64,000 nucleotides of DNA from Edaphobacter acidisoli (GTDB lineage: Bacteria; Acidobacteriota; Terriglobia; Terriglobales; Acidobacteriaceae). Position numbers and translations under genes: made by a program. Below the pieces are notes generated by a model. The model was not told the origin of the DNA. It ran no database searches and saw nothing but the letters and a program-made list of their open reading frames with translations. The stretch spans positions 1,798,001 to 1,862,000 of the forward strand of contig NZ_BMJB01000001.1 of assembly GCF_014642855.1 (NCBI RefSeq), given 5' to 3'. Positions within the stretch are counted from its first letter, which is position 1. Each line of letters starts with the position of its first letter. Positions 33,926 through 43,751 of the stretch are shown here, one piece after another.

Positions 33926-34046
33926 CACGCTATAACTTCAACCGCAGAGAATTGATAGACTCTAACTGAACCCCAAATTGCAGGATTAACCCGCAGCGAC
34001 CTCATCGCACCGAGCCGTCCAACTCGCTGACCCGCTGACTCGCTGA

Positions 34047-35093
<1,047 letters not shown>

Positions 35094-35132
35094 CCACTTT
35101 GTTCAGGTAAACTACATTTATCCAAAACTGCG

Positions 35133-35168
35133 GACGGCGGCATCCTCTCGGGTGTCGCCGTCTTCGTT
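35133..35168 (+). terminator. possible terminator after ilvC
   Basis: The seven-base-pair stem GACGGCG/CGCCGTC encloses a long loop and is followed by TTCGTTCT. It is weak in T residues but well placed. It would close the ilv-leu array and overlaps the longest possible start of the next gene. Confidence 0.45.
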
Positions 35169-36750
35169 CTCCACAGCGAACCAGCGGCACCGATGTCACG
35201 TATTGTCCTCTAGCACCGTCAACCAGTTGCATGGTCCAGTAAGGAGGCCCGCGATCGCCACCACAGGTAGCTTCGAAGCCACACTCCCCCCTCTGCCCGA
35301 GACGACAGTCTTTGCCGGTCCGCCCGCCGCTCCCACGCCGGTCGCAGAGATCGTAGCCGCGCTCCGCACCATCGTCCAGCTCGAAGGCCTCACCGAGACC
35401 GAATACACCTGGCTCGCCACCCACGGCACCGAGCGCATCGGCGACGACCGCGCCCTGCTCTTCCGCGAAAACGACCCAGCCGACAGCATGGTCTTCCTGC
35501 TCAAGGGCGAAGTTCACGTGCGCCGCCGCAAGACCGGGCCCATGGCGCTCTTCATCGGCCGCGCCGGACAGATGACCGGCAAGCTTCCCTTCTCGCGCAT
35601 GAAAAACTACGGCGGAGATGGCTACGCATCCGGCCCCGTCTGGGCGCTCGACATCCACGAGTCACTCTTCCCTGCAATGCTCGAAGCCATCCCGTCGATG
35701 GCACAGCGCTGCGTCTCCCACCTGCTCGACCGCGTCCGCGAAGTCACGCGCATGGAGCAGCAGGCCGAAAAACTTAGCGCCCTCGGCAAGCTCGCAGCCA
35801 ACCTCGCCCACGAGCTCAACAATCCAGCCTCCGCCGCGCAGCGCTCCGCCGCCTCGCTCTTCGGCGAGCTGCGCGAGTACGGCGAGCAGAAGTACCGCCT
35901 CGGCAACCTCTGTCTCACCGAAGAAGAGACGCGGAGCTACAAGAACTGGGTCCGCGACACACGCATCCGCATGTCCGCATACTCCAGCACCTGTAAAGCC
36001 CCACACAGTCCGCTCGCCCTCACCGACCGCGAGGAGATGATCACCCGCTGGCTCGAACAGCACCACATCCCCAGCCCGTGGTCCATCGCTCCGGCACTGG
36101 CAGAGACCTCGCTGCCCATCGACCGGCTCGACGAGCTCGCCGCCGTCATCAAGCCCGACATTCTCCCCGTCGCCGTCGCCACCGTCGCCAGCTCCCTACG
36201 CGTCGAGCGCATGGCCGAAACCGTCGTCGACTCCACCGTCCGCATCTTCGACCTCATCAGCGCCATCAAGGACTACTCCTACATGGACCAGGCGCCCATC
36301 CAGGACGTAGACCTCGCGCAGTCGCTCGAAAACACGCTGGTCATGTTCAACTCGCGCCTCAACGACATCGTCGTCGAAACCGACTTCGATCCCACACTCC
36401 CGCCGGTCAGCGCCTACGGCAGCGAGCTCAACCAGGTCTGGACCGCCCTGATCGAAAACGCGCTCGACGCCATGAACGACAGCGGCACGCTCCGTCTCTG
36501 TACCAAACTCACCGGCCAGTTCGCGCTGGTCGAGGTGTGGAACTCCGGCCCGGAGATCGACCCGGCCATCCGCTCCCGCATCTTCGAGCCCTTCTTCACC
36601 ACCAAAGCCCCCGGCCGTGGCCTGGGACTCGGCCTCGACACCGCACAACGCATTGTCAGCAAACACTCCGGCTTCGTCTCCGTCGAATCCAAACCCGGAG
36701 CTACCTGCTTCCAGGTGCGCCTGCCACTCGACCGAGCCGAAGCATATTGA
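35152..36750 (+). CDS. histidine kinase with N-terminal cyclic-nucleotide-binding-like domain
   Basis: An N-terminal cNMP-binding-like beta barrel (LFRENDPADSMVFLLKGEVH, about residues 90-180) is followed by a dimerisation helix with LGKLAANLAHELNNPASAAQ (His220 from the longest start) and an ATPase domain with ENALDAMND, FEPFFTTKAPGRGLGLGL and a G2 box. The longest start, a GTG at 35152, lies inside the hairpin after ilvC. A TTG at 35227 is possible. Notably, AGGAGG sits six bases before an in-frame ATC at 35254, with no ATG nearby, so the true start is unsettled. No response regulator is adjacent. Confidence 0.85.
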   Translation: MSPSSFSTANQRHRCHVLSSSTVNQLHGPVRRPAIATTGSFEATLPPLPETTVFAGPPAAPTPVAEIVAALRTIVQLEGLTETEYTWLATHGTERIGDDRALLFRENDPADSMVFLLKGEVHVRRRKTGPMALFIGRAGQMTGKLPFSRMKNYGGDGYASGPVWALDIHESLFPAMLEAIPSMAQRCVSHLLDRVREVTRMEQQAEKLSALGKLAANLAHELNNPASAAQRSAASLFGELREYGEQKYRLGNLCLTEEETRSYKNWVRDTRIRMSAYSSTCKAPHSPLALTDREEMITRWLEQHHIPSPWSIAPALAETSLPIDRLDELAAVIKPDILPVAVATVASSLRVERMAETVVDSTVRIFDLISAIKDYSYMDQAPIQDVDLAQSLENTLVMFNSRLNDIVVETDFDPTLPPVSAYGSELNQVWTALIENALDAMNDSGTLRLCTKLTGQFALVEVWNSGPEIDPAIRSRIFEPFFTTKAPGRGLGLGLDTAQRIVSKHSGFVSVESKPGATCFQVRLPLDRAEAY

Positions 36751-36837
36751 CAGTGCTTTCAATAGCTTGCGAAGGAAGCTACATCATATCCTTCGCAGGC
36801 CGTGCTGCCCTCTCAATTCCGCTATCATAGAAAAGGC

Positions 36838-37152
36838 ATGACCACGCTGGGAGCAAAACCGGGTTCGCGAAGCACATGGCGCCTGCTGCTGGCGTTCCTG
36901 TGCATTGCTCTGGTTATTGTTCTTGGAACAGTTCAGGTTGCCCACTCGCACCCTGACCGTCTCTTCCATGCCGACTGCGCACTTTGCATCACGGCACACG
37001 TTGCCGTCCACGCAACTGTCCCGCCCGTCACGCTCCGTGTCACTCACGTTGAGTCCTTCGTTGAGGCCCTGGTTCTGCCATCCCGGCAAAGGACCATCCA
37101 GACATTTGCCCTCTTCACCCGCCCCCCGCCTGTCGACGCACCCCTCGCGTAA
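36838..37152 (+). CDS. small Cys/His-rich membrane protein before the TonB receptor
   Basis: 104 residues from the ATG at 36838. One hydrophobic helix (LLLAFLCIALVIVLGTVQVA) is followed by HSHPDRLFHADCALCITAHV, which concentrates four His and a CxxC-like pair (DCALC) just outside the membrane. The tail is Pro-rich. The pattern recalls DUF2946-type proteins linked to metal handling, but the match is not firm. It lies 43 bases before a TonB-dependent receptor on the same strand, so the two probably act together. Confidence 0.65.
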   Translation: MTTLGAKPGSRSTWRLLLAFLCIALVIVLGTVQVAHSHPDRLFHADCALCITAHVAVHATVPPVTLRVTHVESFVEALVLPSRQRTIQTFALFTRPPPVDAPLA

Positions 37153-37194
37153 AAACCATCGACAACACAGGCTGAACACCCAAAAGGGGGCAAT

Positions 37195-40044
37195 ATGCAC
37201 GCATCTGTGCACTTATTCGCACGCTCGTATTTCAAGCGTATTTCGGACGCTCGTGCGTCCTATTCGACTTCACACAACTCCGCTTCGCAAGCCTGCGAGC
37301 GGAAGGAAAACCATCTTGCCAGTAACCACCTGCGTTCTGTAGCCGCGCTGGTAGCAATGCTTTTTCTTTTCTTCAGTGCGCAGGTATTCGCAGCTCAAAC
37401 TGCGGGCAATGCCGGTACGCTGTCCGGTACAGTCACCGACCCTACAGGCGCCATTCTGCCAGGAGCCTCCGTAACCATTCGGAACGTCGTCAGCGGCTAC
37501 GACCAGACAACCGTCTCCGACAGCTCGGGCCATTATCAGTTCACAAATGTACCGTTCAATCCCTACCGCATGGTGGTCTCAGCGCAGGGATTTGCAGGGG
37601 TCACGCAGGATGTGGACATACGCACATCCGTCCCCCTCACAGTAAACATTGCGTTGCAGGTGGGCGCAGCTTCAACTGAAGTGACCGTAACGGGGAGCCC
37701 GTTGACAGAGGCCGACTCGACCTTCCATACAGACCTTGACCGCTCCGCATTCCAGAAGCTGCCACTCGAAAGTCAGTCTTCATCGCTGAGCTCGCTGGTG
37801 ACGCTATCGTCACCGGGTGTTACAGCCGACTCGAACGGCCTCTTCCACGGCCTCGGCGACCACGCATCGAATTCATTCTCCATCGACGGCCAGCCGGTCA
37901 CCGACCAGCAGAGCAAAGTCTTCTCCAATCAGATCCCATCCAATTCCATCCAGTCGATCCAGGTGATTGCAGGCGCTCCACCCGCGGAGTTCGGCGACAA
38001 GACCAGCCTGGTCATCCAGGTGACGACCCGCTCCGGACAAGGCGTAACCCATCCCACAGGCAGCGTCACCACCTCGTATGGAACGTTCGGCTCATCGACC
38101 GGAGGCTTTGACCTAAGCTACGGCGGCGAAAAGTGGGGAAACTTCACCGAAGCCGACGGCCTCAACACCGGACGCTTTCTCGATCCCCCCGAGTTCACTG
38201 TCTTTCACGACAAGGGCAACGAAGAGAACTTCTTCGACCGCATCGACCGTCAGTTCAACGATGCCGACTCCGTGCATCTGAACCTGGGCTTCACGCGCTC
38301 ATGGTTCCAGACACCAAATGCCTATGACAACCTGAACGTGACAAACGTAGTGAGTGGCGGCACTGGCAGCAACCCGGTCTTCGCAAACGTCGGCAACACC
38401 GACCAGCGTTCGCAGATCAAAACCTTCAACATCGCCCCGGAATATACGCACATCATCAACGACAGCGCCGTCTTCAACTTCGGCCCATATATCCGCCGCG
38501 ACGCCTACAACTACTACCCCAGCAACAACCCACTCGCCGACCTCGGCCCCATCCAGCAGCAATCCATCAGCCAGAACCGCACCCTCACCAACTTCGGTTT
38601 CCATACGGATCTCTCGTATGTGAAGGGCATCCACACCATGAAGTTCGGCGGAGTATACGAACAGACGCTTCTGCGCGAGCACGACAACCTCGGACTGATC
38701 TCCGCAACGTTCAACGCGCCATGCGTGGACATAACCGGAGCAGCCGTGGCTGGCTACACCGATCCATCGCAATGCGCTGCAGTAGGGCTCGTGCCGAACG
38801 GGAATTTTCTCCCCGTACTGTCGCCGTACGATCTGACCCGCAACGGCAGCATCTACAGCTTCTTCGGCCATACCGATGTCAAAGAAATTGCGATGTATGC
38901 CGAAGACCAGATTAAGACCGGAGACTGGTTATTCAGCCTGGGCGTTCGCGGCGACCTCTACAACGGACTGACCGTAGCGCGCCAGGCCGAGCCTCGACTC
39001 GGCGTTGCCTACACCGTAAGGCCGACGAACACGGTGCTGCGCGCCTCCTATGCCCGCACACTCGAAACGCCGTTCAACGAAAACCTCGTCCTCTCCAGCA
39101 CAGGCTGCACCAACGAAGTCCTGAATCCGCTGCTGCTGTGCTCGCCAGGAGCAACCGGCGCGCTCAATCCCGGCTTCCGCAACGAATTCCACGCCGGCCT
39201 CCAGCAATCCATCGGCAAACATTTCGTCCTCAGCGGCGAGTACATCTGGAAGTACACGCACAACGGCTACGACTTCAGCGTGCTCGGCAATACCCCGATC
39301 ACGTTCCCGATCGAATGGCACAACTCGAAGATTCCCGGCTTCGCACTGCGCGCCGACGTGCCCAACTACCACAACTTCTCGGCATTCGTCGTCATGTCAT
39401 CCGTAGCTGCGCGCTTCTTCCCGCCGCAGGCTGGCGGAGCAGGCGCAACAGTCGGCGGCAGCGGCTATCCCTTCCGCATCGACCACGACGAGCGCTTCAA
39501 CGAGTCCACGCACGTGCAGTATCAACTGCCCTTCAAGCGTGGTCCGTGGATGGGCTTCAACTGGAGGTATGACAGCGGCCTGGTCGCCGGCTCGGTTCCC
39601 TGCTTCAACGCAACCGGCGATCCGAACACAAGCTGCGGCAGCGCCACCATGCCCGACGGAACCCCCGCAATCAATCTGGGCAACCTGACGGCTGATCAGG
39701 AATTCCAGGCAGGACTCGCCTGCAACGGCGTTCGCGCAACCCCAACCAGCGCTCTCCCAACACTGTGCCCAGCCACGGAACTCACCTCAAACCTCGTCAA
39801 AATCCCCGCGCCAAACACAGAGAACGACGACAAGAACCCGCCGCGCATCCAACCGCGCAACCTCTTCGATATGTCGCTCGGCGAAGACAATCTCTTCGGG
39901 GGCGACAAATACAAATGGAGCTTGCGCCTCACGGCAGTCAACATCACCAACAAATACGCACTCTACAACTTCCTCTCAACCTTCAGCGGCACGCACTACG
40001 TCACGCCACGCGCAATGACGGCAGAAGTAGGCTTCCACTTCTAA
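37195..40044 (+). CDS. TonB-dependent receptor with carboxypeptidase-regulatory-like domain
   Basis: 949 residues. An unusually long N-terminal lead (about 45 polar residues) precedes the signal helix (LVAMLFLFFSAQVFA). A CarboxypepD_reg-type domain follows (TLSGTVTDPTGAILPGASVT, about 75-160), then a plug (NSFSIDGQPVTDQQSK, IQSIQVIAGAPPAEFGDKTS) and a barrel ending in MTAEVGFHF. This is the acidobacterial/Bacteroidetes-like receptor architecture, shorter than the common 1000-1200 residues. The substrate is not known; the preceding Cys/His-rich protein hints at a metal or metal complex. GGGGG precedes the ATG. Confidence 0.88.
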   Translation: MHASVHLFARSYFKRISDARASYSTSHNSASQACERKENHLASNHLRSVAALVAMLFLFFSAQVFAAQTAGNAGTLSGTVTDPTGAILPGASVTIRNVVSGYDQTTVSDSSGHYQFTNVPFNPYRMVVSAQGFAGVTQDVDIRTSVPLTVNIALQVGAASTEVTVTGSPLTEADSTFHTDLDRSAFQKLPLESQSSSLSSLVTLSSPGVTADSNGLFHGLGDHASNSFSIDGQPVTDQQSKVFSNQIPSNSIQSIQVIAGAPPAEFGDKTSLVIQVTTRSGQGVTHPTGSVTTSYGTFGSSTGGFDLSYGGEKWGNFTEADGLNTGRFLDPPEFTVFHDKGNEENFFDRIDRQFNDADSVHLNLGFTRSWFQTPNAYDNLNVTNVVSGGTGSNPVFANVGNTDQRSQIKTFNIAPEYTHIINDSAVFNFGPYIRRDAYNYYPSNNPLADLGPIQQQSISQNRTLTNFGFHTDLSYVKGIHTMKFGGVYEQTLLREHDNLGLISATFNAPCVDITGAAVAGYTDPSQCAAVGLVPNGNFLPVLSPYDLTRNGSIYSFFGHTDVKEIAMYAEDQIKTGDWLFSLGVRGDLYNGLTVARQAEPRLGVAYTVRPTNTVLRASYARTLETPFNENLVLSSTGCTNEVLNPLLLCSPGATGALNPGFRNEFHAGLQQSIGKHFVLSGEYIWKYTHNGYDFSVLGNTPITFPIEWHNSKIPGFALRADVPNYHNFSAFVVMSSVAARFFPPQAGGAGATVGGSGYPFRIDHDERFNESTHVQYQLPFKRGPWMGFNWRYDSGLVAGSVPCFNATGDPNTSCGSATMPDGTPAINLGNLTADQEFQAGLACNGVRATPTSALPTLCPATELTSNLVKIPAPNTENDDKNPPRIQPRNLFDMSLGEDNLFGGDKYKWSLRLTAVNITNKYALYNFLSTFSGTHYVTPRAMTAEVGFHF

Positions 40045-40057
40045 TGCAAGCATCGCA

Positions 40058-40106
40058 ACGCCCCACTCATGCGCAACATATCGCAGCATGAGTGGGGCGT
40101 TTCTTT
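40058..40106 (+). terminator. rho-independent terminator after the TonB receptor
   Basis: Fifteen-base-pair stem ACGCCCCACTCATGC/GCATGAGTGGGGCGT, followed by TTCTTTT. There is no T run on the other strand, so it serves the plus-strand gene only. Confidence 0.85.
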
Positions 40107-40125
40107 TGGGCTATAAAAGCGAGAG

Positions 40126-41730
40126 CTATTCGATGATGCGCGCAACGACATCATAGTCGTGCGACTCAGTAATCTCGGCGCGATAGAACGTCCCAGGCAC
40201 CAGCGTCTCATGCGGACCAAAGTCATTGATGAACACCTTGCCATCAATCTCCGGCGCATGCAGCATAGTCCGGCCCTCCCACAGAAGCTCCGTCTCTTCC
40301 GACTCGCCTTCGATCAGCAGGTCAAACTCACGCCCAACCCACTCCGCCTTAGCCTCTGCGCTGATCTTCTGTTGAAGCTTCATCAGCTTCCGCCGTCGCG
40401 CCTCAATCGTGCGGCGCGGCACCTTCAACTCCTCCGCCAAACCAAACGCTGCCGAACCTTCTTCATCCGAGTAGGTAAAGACACCAAGCCAGTCGATCTT
40501 CGCCGCACGCACAAAGTCCTCAAGCTGTTTGTAGTCCTCTTCCGTCTCGCCCGGAAAGCCCACAATAAACGTCGTGCGCAGAACAATCCCAGGCACAATA
40601 GCGCGCGCCTTCTCAATCAGCTTCAGGAAGTGCTCCGGCGTACCTCCACGCTTCATGCGCTTCAGCACCGAAGGGCTCGCATGTTGCAGCGGCACATCCA
40701 GATACTTCGCAATGTTGTCATGCCGCGCAATCGTCTCCAGCAGCCGCGTCGTCACCTTGTTCGGATACGCATAGAGAAACCGCAGCCAGCGCAACCCAGG
40801 CAGCGCAGCCACAGCTTCAAGAAGCTGCGCGAGCCCGTCAGTTAAACCAAGATCCTCGCCATAGCAGGTCGTGTCCTGCCCAATCAGCGTAATCTCACGC
40901 ACACCCTGCGCAATCAAATTCTCCGCCTCCGCAACAATCGAAGACATCCGCCGTGAGCGAAACTTCCCGCGCAGTTGCGGAATAATGCAGAAGCCGCAAG
41001 GATGGTCGCACCCTTCAGCAATCTTGATGTAAGCACTCGCGCGCGGTGTCGAAAGAATACGCGGCGTCGCATCCGAATAGAGATACTCGGGCAGCATAGC
41101 CGAAGCCCCATCCCACGCAGCACGAGAGAAGCGTCCCGCTCGTTCCCGTGCATCGCCCTCCGCACGCGATGGCACAGCAGCCGCGCTCTCCGCCTCCAGC
41201 TGCGCGCCAACCTCCGTCGGGTGCGAGTGCTGATGCACAGCGCTCGCCGCGCGGCTCACCATCGACTGCGGCAAAATATTGAACGGCGAATCCGCCGCAG
41301 CCGCAGGCACAGGATTCAGCCCGGCAGCTGCAAGAATCGACTCCAGCTCGCCCGTCCCAACCACCGCATCGACCTCGGGAATATTCTTCCGAATCTCATC
41401 GCGATACCGCTCAACCAGACACCCCGCCACGATCAACCGCTGCGCACGCCCGCCGTTCTGCTGCTTATGCTGGACCATCTCCAGAATCGTATTCACCGAC
41501 TCCTGCTTGGCCGAGTCGATAAAGCTGCACGTATTGACCACGATGATCTCCGCATCATCCGCCGCAGCTGTCAGCTCCGCGCCCGCATGATGCAGCATGC
41601 CCATCATCACCTCGGAATCAACGAGGTTCTTCGGGCAGCCAAGCGAGACAAAGCCAATCTTCGGACGCGCGGAGGCCGCACTTGCGGCGTCAGGAGCGCC
41701 GGTCTCTTCAGTTGTCGCAGGAGGGGTCAC
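40126..41730 (-). CDS. rimO: ribosomal protein S12 methylthiotransferase RimO
   Basis: Radical-SAM enzyme that methylthiolates Asp of ribosomal protein S12. The N-terminal UPF0004 domain has cysteines at about 32 (GCPKNLVDSE), 68 and 104. The radical-SAM motif is CDHPCGFC (241, 245, 248). The C-terminal TRAM domain begins near EAKAEWVGREFDLLIEGESE. KIGFVSLGCPKNLVDSEVMM favours RimO over MiaB. At 534 residues it is about 90 longer than usual because of an Ala/Glu/Arg-rich insertion at about 138-215 between the two domains. Confidence 0.93.
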   Translation of the reverse strand: MTPPATTEETGAPDAASAASARPKIGFVSLGCPKNLVDSEVMMGMLHHAGAELTAAADDAEIIVVNTCSFIDSAKQESVNTILEMVQHKQQNGGRAQRLIVAGCLVERYRDEIRKNIPEVDAVVGTGELESILAAAGLNPVPAAAADSPFNILPQSMVSRAASAVHQHSHPTEVGAQLEAESAAAVPSRAEGDARERAGRFSRAAWDGASAMLPEYLYSDATPRILSTPRASAYIKIAEGCDHPCGFCIIPQLRGKFRSRRMSSIVAEAENLIAQGVREITLIGQDTTCYGEDLGLTDGLAQLLEAVAALPGLRWLRFLYAYPNKVTTRLLETIARHDNIAKYLDVPLQHASPSVLKRMKRGGTPEHFLKLIEKARAIVPGIVLRTTFIVGFPGETEEDYKQLEDFVRAAKIDWLGVFTYSDEEGSAAFGLAEELKVPRRTIEARRRKLMKLQQKISAEAKAEWVGREFDLLIEGESEETELLWEGRTMLHAPEIDGKVFINDFGPHETLVPGTFYRAEITESHDYDVVARIIE

Positions 41731-41779
41731 AGACCTCTATTTTAGCAATTTTCCAGCAGTTTTCGGCGCTAAACCGCAC

Positions 41780-42913
41780 TCATTCAGACAAAACCGCAGC
41801 CCGCTCGCGCTTACGCAAACGGCGAATGGCGTCCAGATGAATCACCAGCGCAATCACCCCGCCGGCAACGGTGCAATACGCGCGGCGATAAGCAATCACC
41901 GGCCCCGGCAAAGCATTCAGCGAAAGTAGAAACACGATGTACGAGGTCAGAAACAGCGTATACAGGCCATAATTCACCGTATTCGTCGTATAGGCCCAGA
42001 ACGCAAAGAACGTCGCCAGCCCCGCCAGATAAAGCGGATTCGGATGAATGTGTACAAGAAAGATGGTGCCAATCACCGCACCAGCCAGCGTCCCACCCAC
42101 GCGCAGCAGCGCCCGCGCAAGCGTCTCGGAAAAAGCAGGCTTCAAGACCAGCAGCGCAGTCATCGGAATCCAGTACCCGCTCTGCACGTCAAGATAGCGG
42201 TACACCTCCGCAGCAATCGCGATCGTCAGCAGCATGCGAAGAGCAAAAGGGAACGTAGGAATCTTCAGCAGCGCATCAGGCAGCGTCCGCAGCCGCAGAT
42301 ACGCACGATACCGCGCCCGCCCGCTGCTGAGCAGCCCGCCAATCTCTTCGCTCCCAGCCTCAGCGATTGCGCTCAGGTCCGAGGCCAGCTCCGGCAGCAG
42401 CCGCAGACACACGCTCGTGATGAGTATCTGCAACATGCCGCCCGCAAGAATCAGCAGCGCCCGCATTAGCGCACCATGCAGGTTCGCCGGAAACGCAGAG
42501 CTGACGAACAAAGTAATCGCAGCCTGCTGCCCCACCCAACTGACGCCCGCCGCCCGCGCCGTAAGAATCGCATACACAAATCCCCACAACGATGCGGTCA
42601 GAACAAGCAGCACGCCGTGATGCCCAATCAGCATCCCAATCAACGTCGAAAGAAACATCGCGCCGGTCGCAGCAAGCATCGGCCAAAGACGCGAGTCCGC
42701 AATCCGCTGGTTGATGCCAAAACCAATCGTGAAAGCTCCGCCACCTGCAATCAACCCCGCGGACGGATGACCAACCAAAGCCCCGATGAACAGGCAGCAG
42801 CCCACCGCAACCATGCCGATCAGCGAAGTGCTGAAGCGAAACTGGTTCCAGTCAAACGTATAGATGTCGGCGAGATACCCCCGCCGAACAGCCGAATTGG
42901 GAACAGTTGCCAT
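41780..42913 (-). CDS. FUSC-family membrane protein (aromatic acid exporter-like)
   Basis: 377 residues with about ten membrane helices in two blocks separated by a cytoplasmic stretch (LPELASDLSAIAEAGSEEIG and SSGRARYRAYLRLRTLPDAL). The second block begins with YLDVQSGYWIPMTALLVLKP, then FSETLARALLRVGGTLAGAV, the signature of the FUSC/YccS domain. Family members export aromatic acids or act as stress pores. It is about half the length of full YccS proteins. It lies 22 bases downstream of the DUF4239 gene and is probably cotranscribed with it. Confidence 0.85.
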   Translation of the reverse strand: MATVPNSAVRRGYLADIYTFDWNQFRFSTSLIGMVAVGCCLFIGALVGHPSAGLIAGGGAFTIGFGINQRIADSRLWPMLAATGAMFLSTLIGMLIGHHGVLLVLTASLWGFVYAILTARAAGVSWVGQQAAITLFVSSAFPANLHGALMRALLILAGGMLQILITSVCLRLLPELASDLSAIAEAGSEEIGGLLSSGRARYRAYLRLRTLPDALLKIPTFPFALRMLLTIAIAAEVYRYLDVQSGYWIPMTALLVLKPAFSETLARALLRVGGTLAGAVIGTIFLVHIHPNPLYLAGLATFFAFWAYTTNTVNYGLYTLFLTSYIVFLLSLNALPGPVIAYRRAYCTVAGGVIALVIHLDAIRRLRKRERAAVLSE

Positions 42914-42935
42914 CGCTGCTGATAGGATGCCGGTC

Positions 42936-43697
42936 CTACTTCATCGAGTCGCGCACATCCAGCAGCACCTGGTTCCTTGTCGTAAGCCGTATAAACCCGC
43001 GCCGCGGATACTCTATCTCAAGCGTCGCATAGATCGTAAACGACACGATGAACGCAAAGCCCACCAGGTAGACAAGGCTCCGTTTCTGCCCAACCATGCC
43101 ATATCCTGCCAGCAGCGCGCACGCGCAGCTCAAAACGAACAGCAGAAAATAAACAATCCCCGGCGGATGCATCTCAAAAGCATTCCTGCGCGCCGAAGTA
43201 ATGTCGATCATCGCATTCAGCGCAGGCAGCAGCAGCTTCGTCGCGTCAGGATTGGCCCCCGGCGAGTTCGCCGCCACCAGCGACCGGCTCCAAATCTCTC
43301 CCTGCAAACGCTCGCTCTCCGCGGCAGCCGCAATCGTCTGCGGCGTATCCGGAAGATAGTCGAAGCGATGCGCGCGAATCGTCGTGTACTGTCGAAAGAG
43401 TTCGCGCAACTCCGGCTGCGCCGCCGCCGGCAGAAGATCCAGCCGCAGATACGCCGTACCAATATCATTCGCCTCTTCCACAATCAGGTTGCGGTGTGCA
43501 TCCCACCGCGACACCGCGCCCGAAAACGTGAACGCCAGCAGCAGCCCGAACAGCCCAAACACCGCGCCCTCAATCGCCGGAAAACCCGGCCCTTCAAGCT
43601 TGTGGTGTCCAGGCCGCGCGCGAAGACGGCGGCCCGCCTCCAGCAGAACCAGCATGGCAAAGAAGAGCGGAATAGCAAGCGCAGGAGAGAAGGTCAT
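42936..43697 (-). CDS. DUF4239 membrane protein
   Basis: 253 residues with two N-terminal helices (ALAIPLFFAMLVLLEAGRRL, AVFGLFGLLLAFTFSGAVSR), a soluble helical middle (EEANDIGTAYLRLDLLP) and two C-terminal helices (IVYFLLFVLSCACALLAGYG, LVYLVGFAFIVSFTIYA). This matches DUF4239, distantly bestrophin-like. The function is unknown. It is upstream of and probably in one operon with the FUSC-like gene. Confidence 0.8.
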   Translation of the reverse strand: MTFSPALAIPLFFAMLVLLEAGRRLRARPGHHKLEGPGFPAIEGAVFGLFGLLLAFTFSGAVSRWDAHRNLIVEEANDIGTAYLRLDLLPAAAQPELRELFRQYTTIRAHRFDYLPDTPQTIAAAAESERLQGEIWSRSLVAANSPGANPDATKLLLPALNAMIDITSARRNAFEMHPPGIVYFLLFVLSCACALLAGYGMVGQKRSLVYLVGFAFIVSFTIYATLEIEYPRRGFIRLTTRNQVLLDVRDSMK

Positions 43698-43751
43698 ACC
43701 TTGCGAGTGAGTTTAGCAAGTCCTGGCGACGCCGCTCCAATTTCAATGCAT

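Noticed and set aside
36768-36797. Nine-base inverted repeat (TGCGAAGGA/TCCTTCGCA) after the kinase gene as a terminator
   Set aside because: There is no T run after it and the loop is long; it could equally be an operator or chance.
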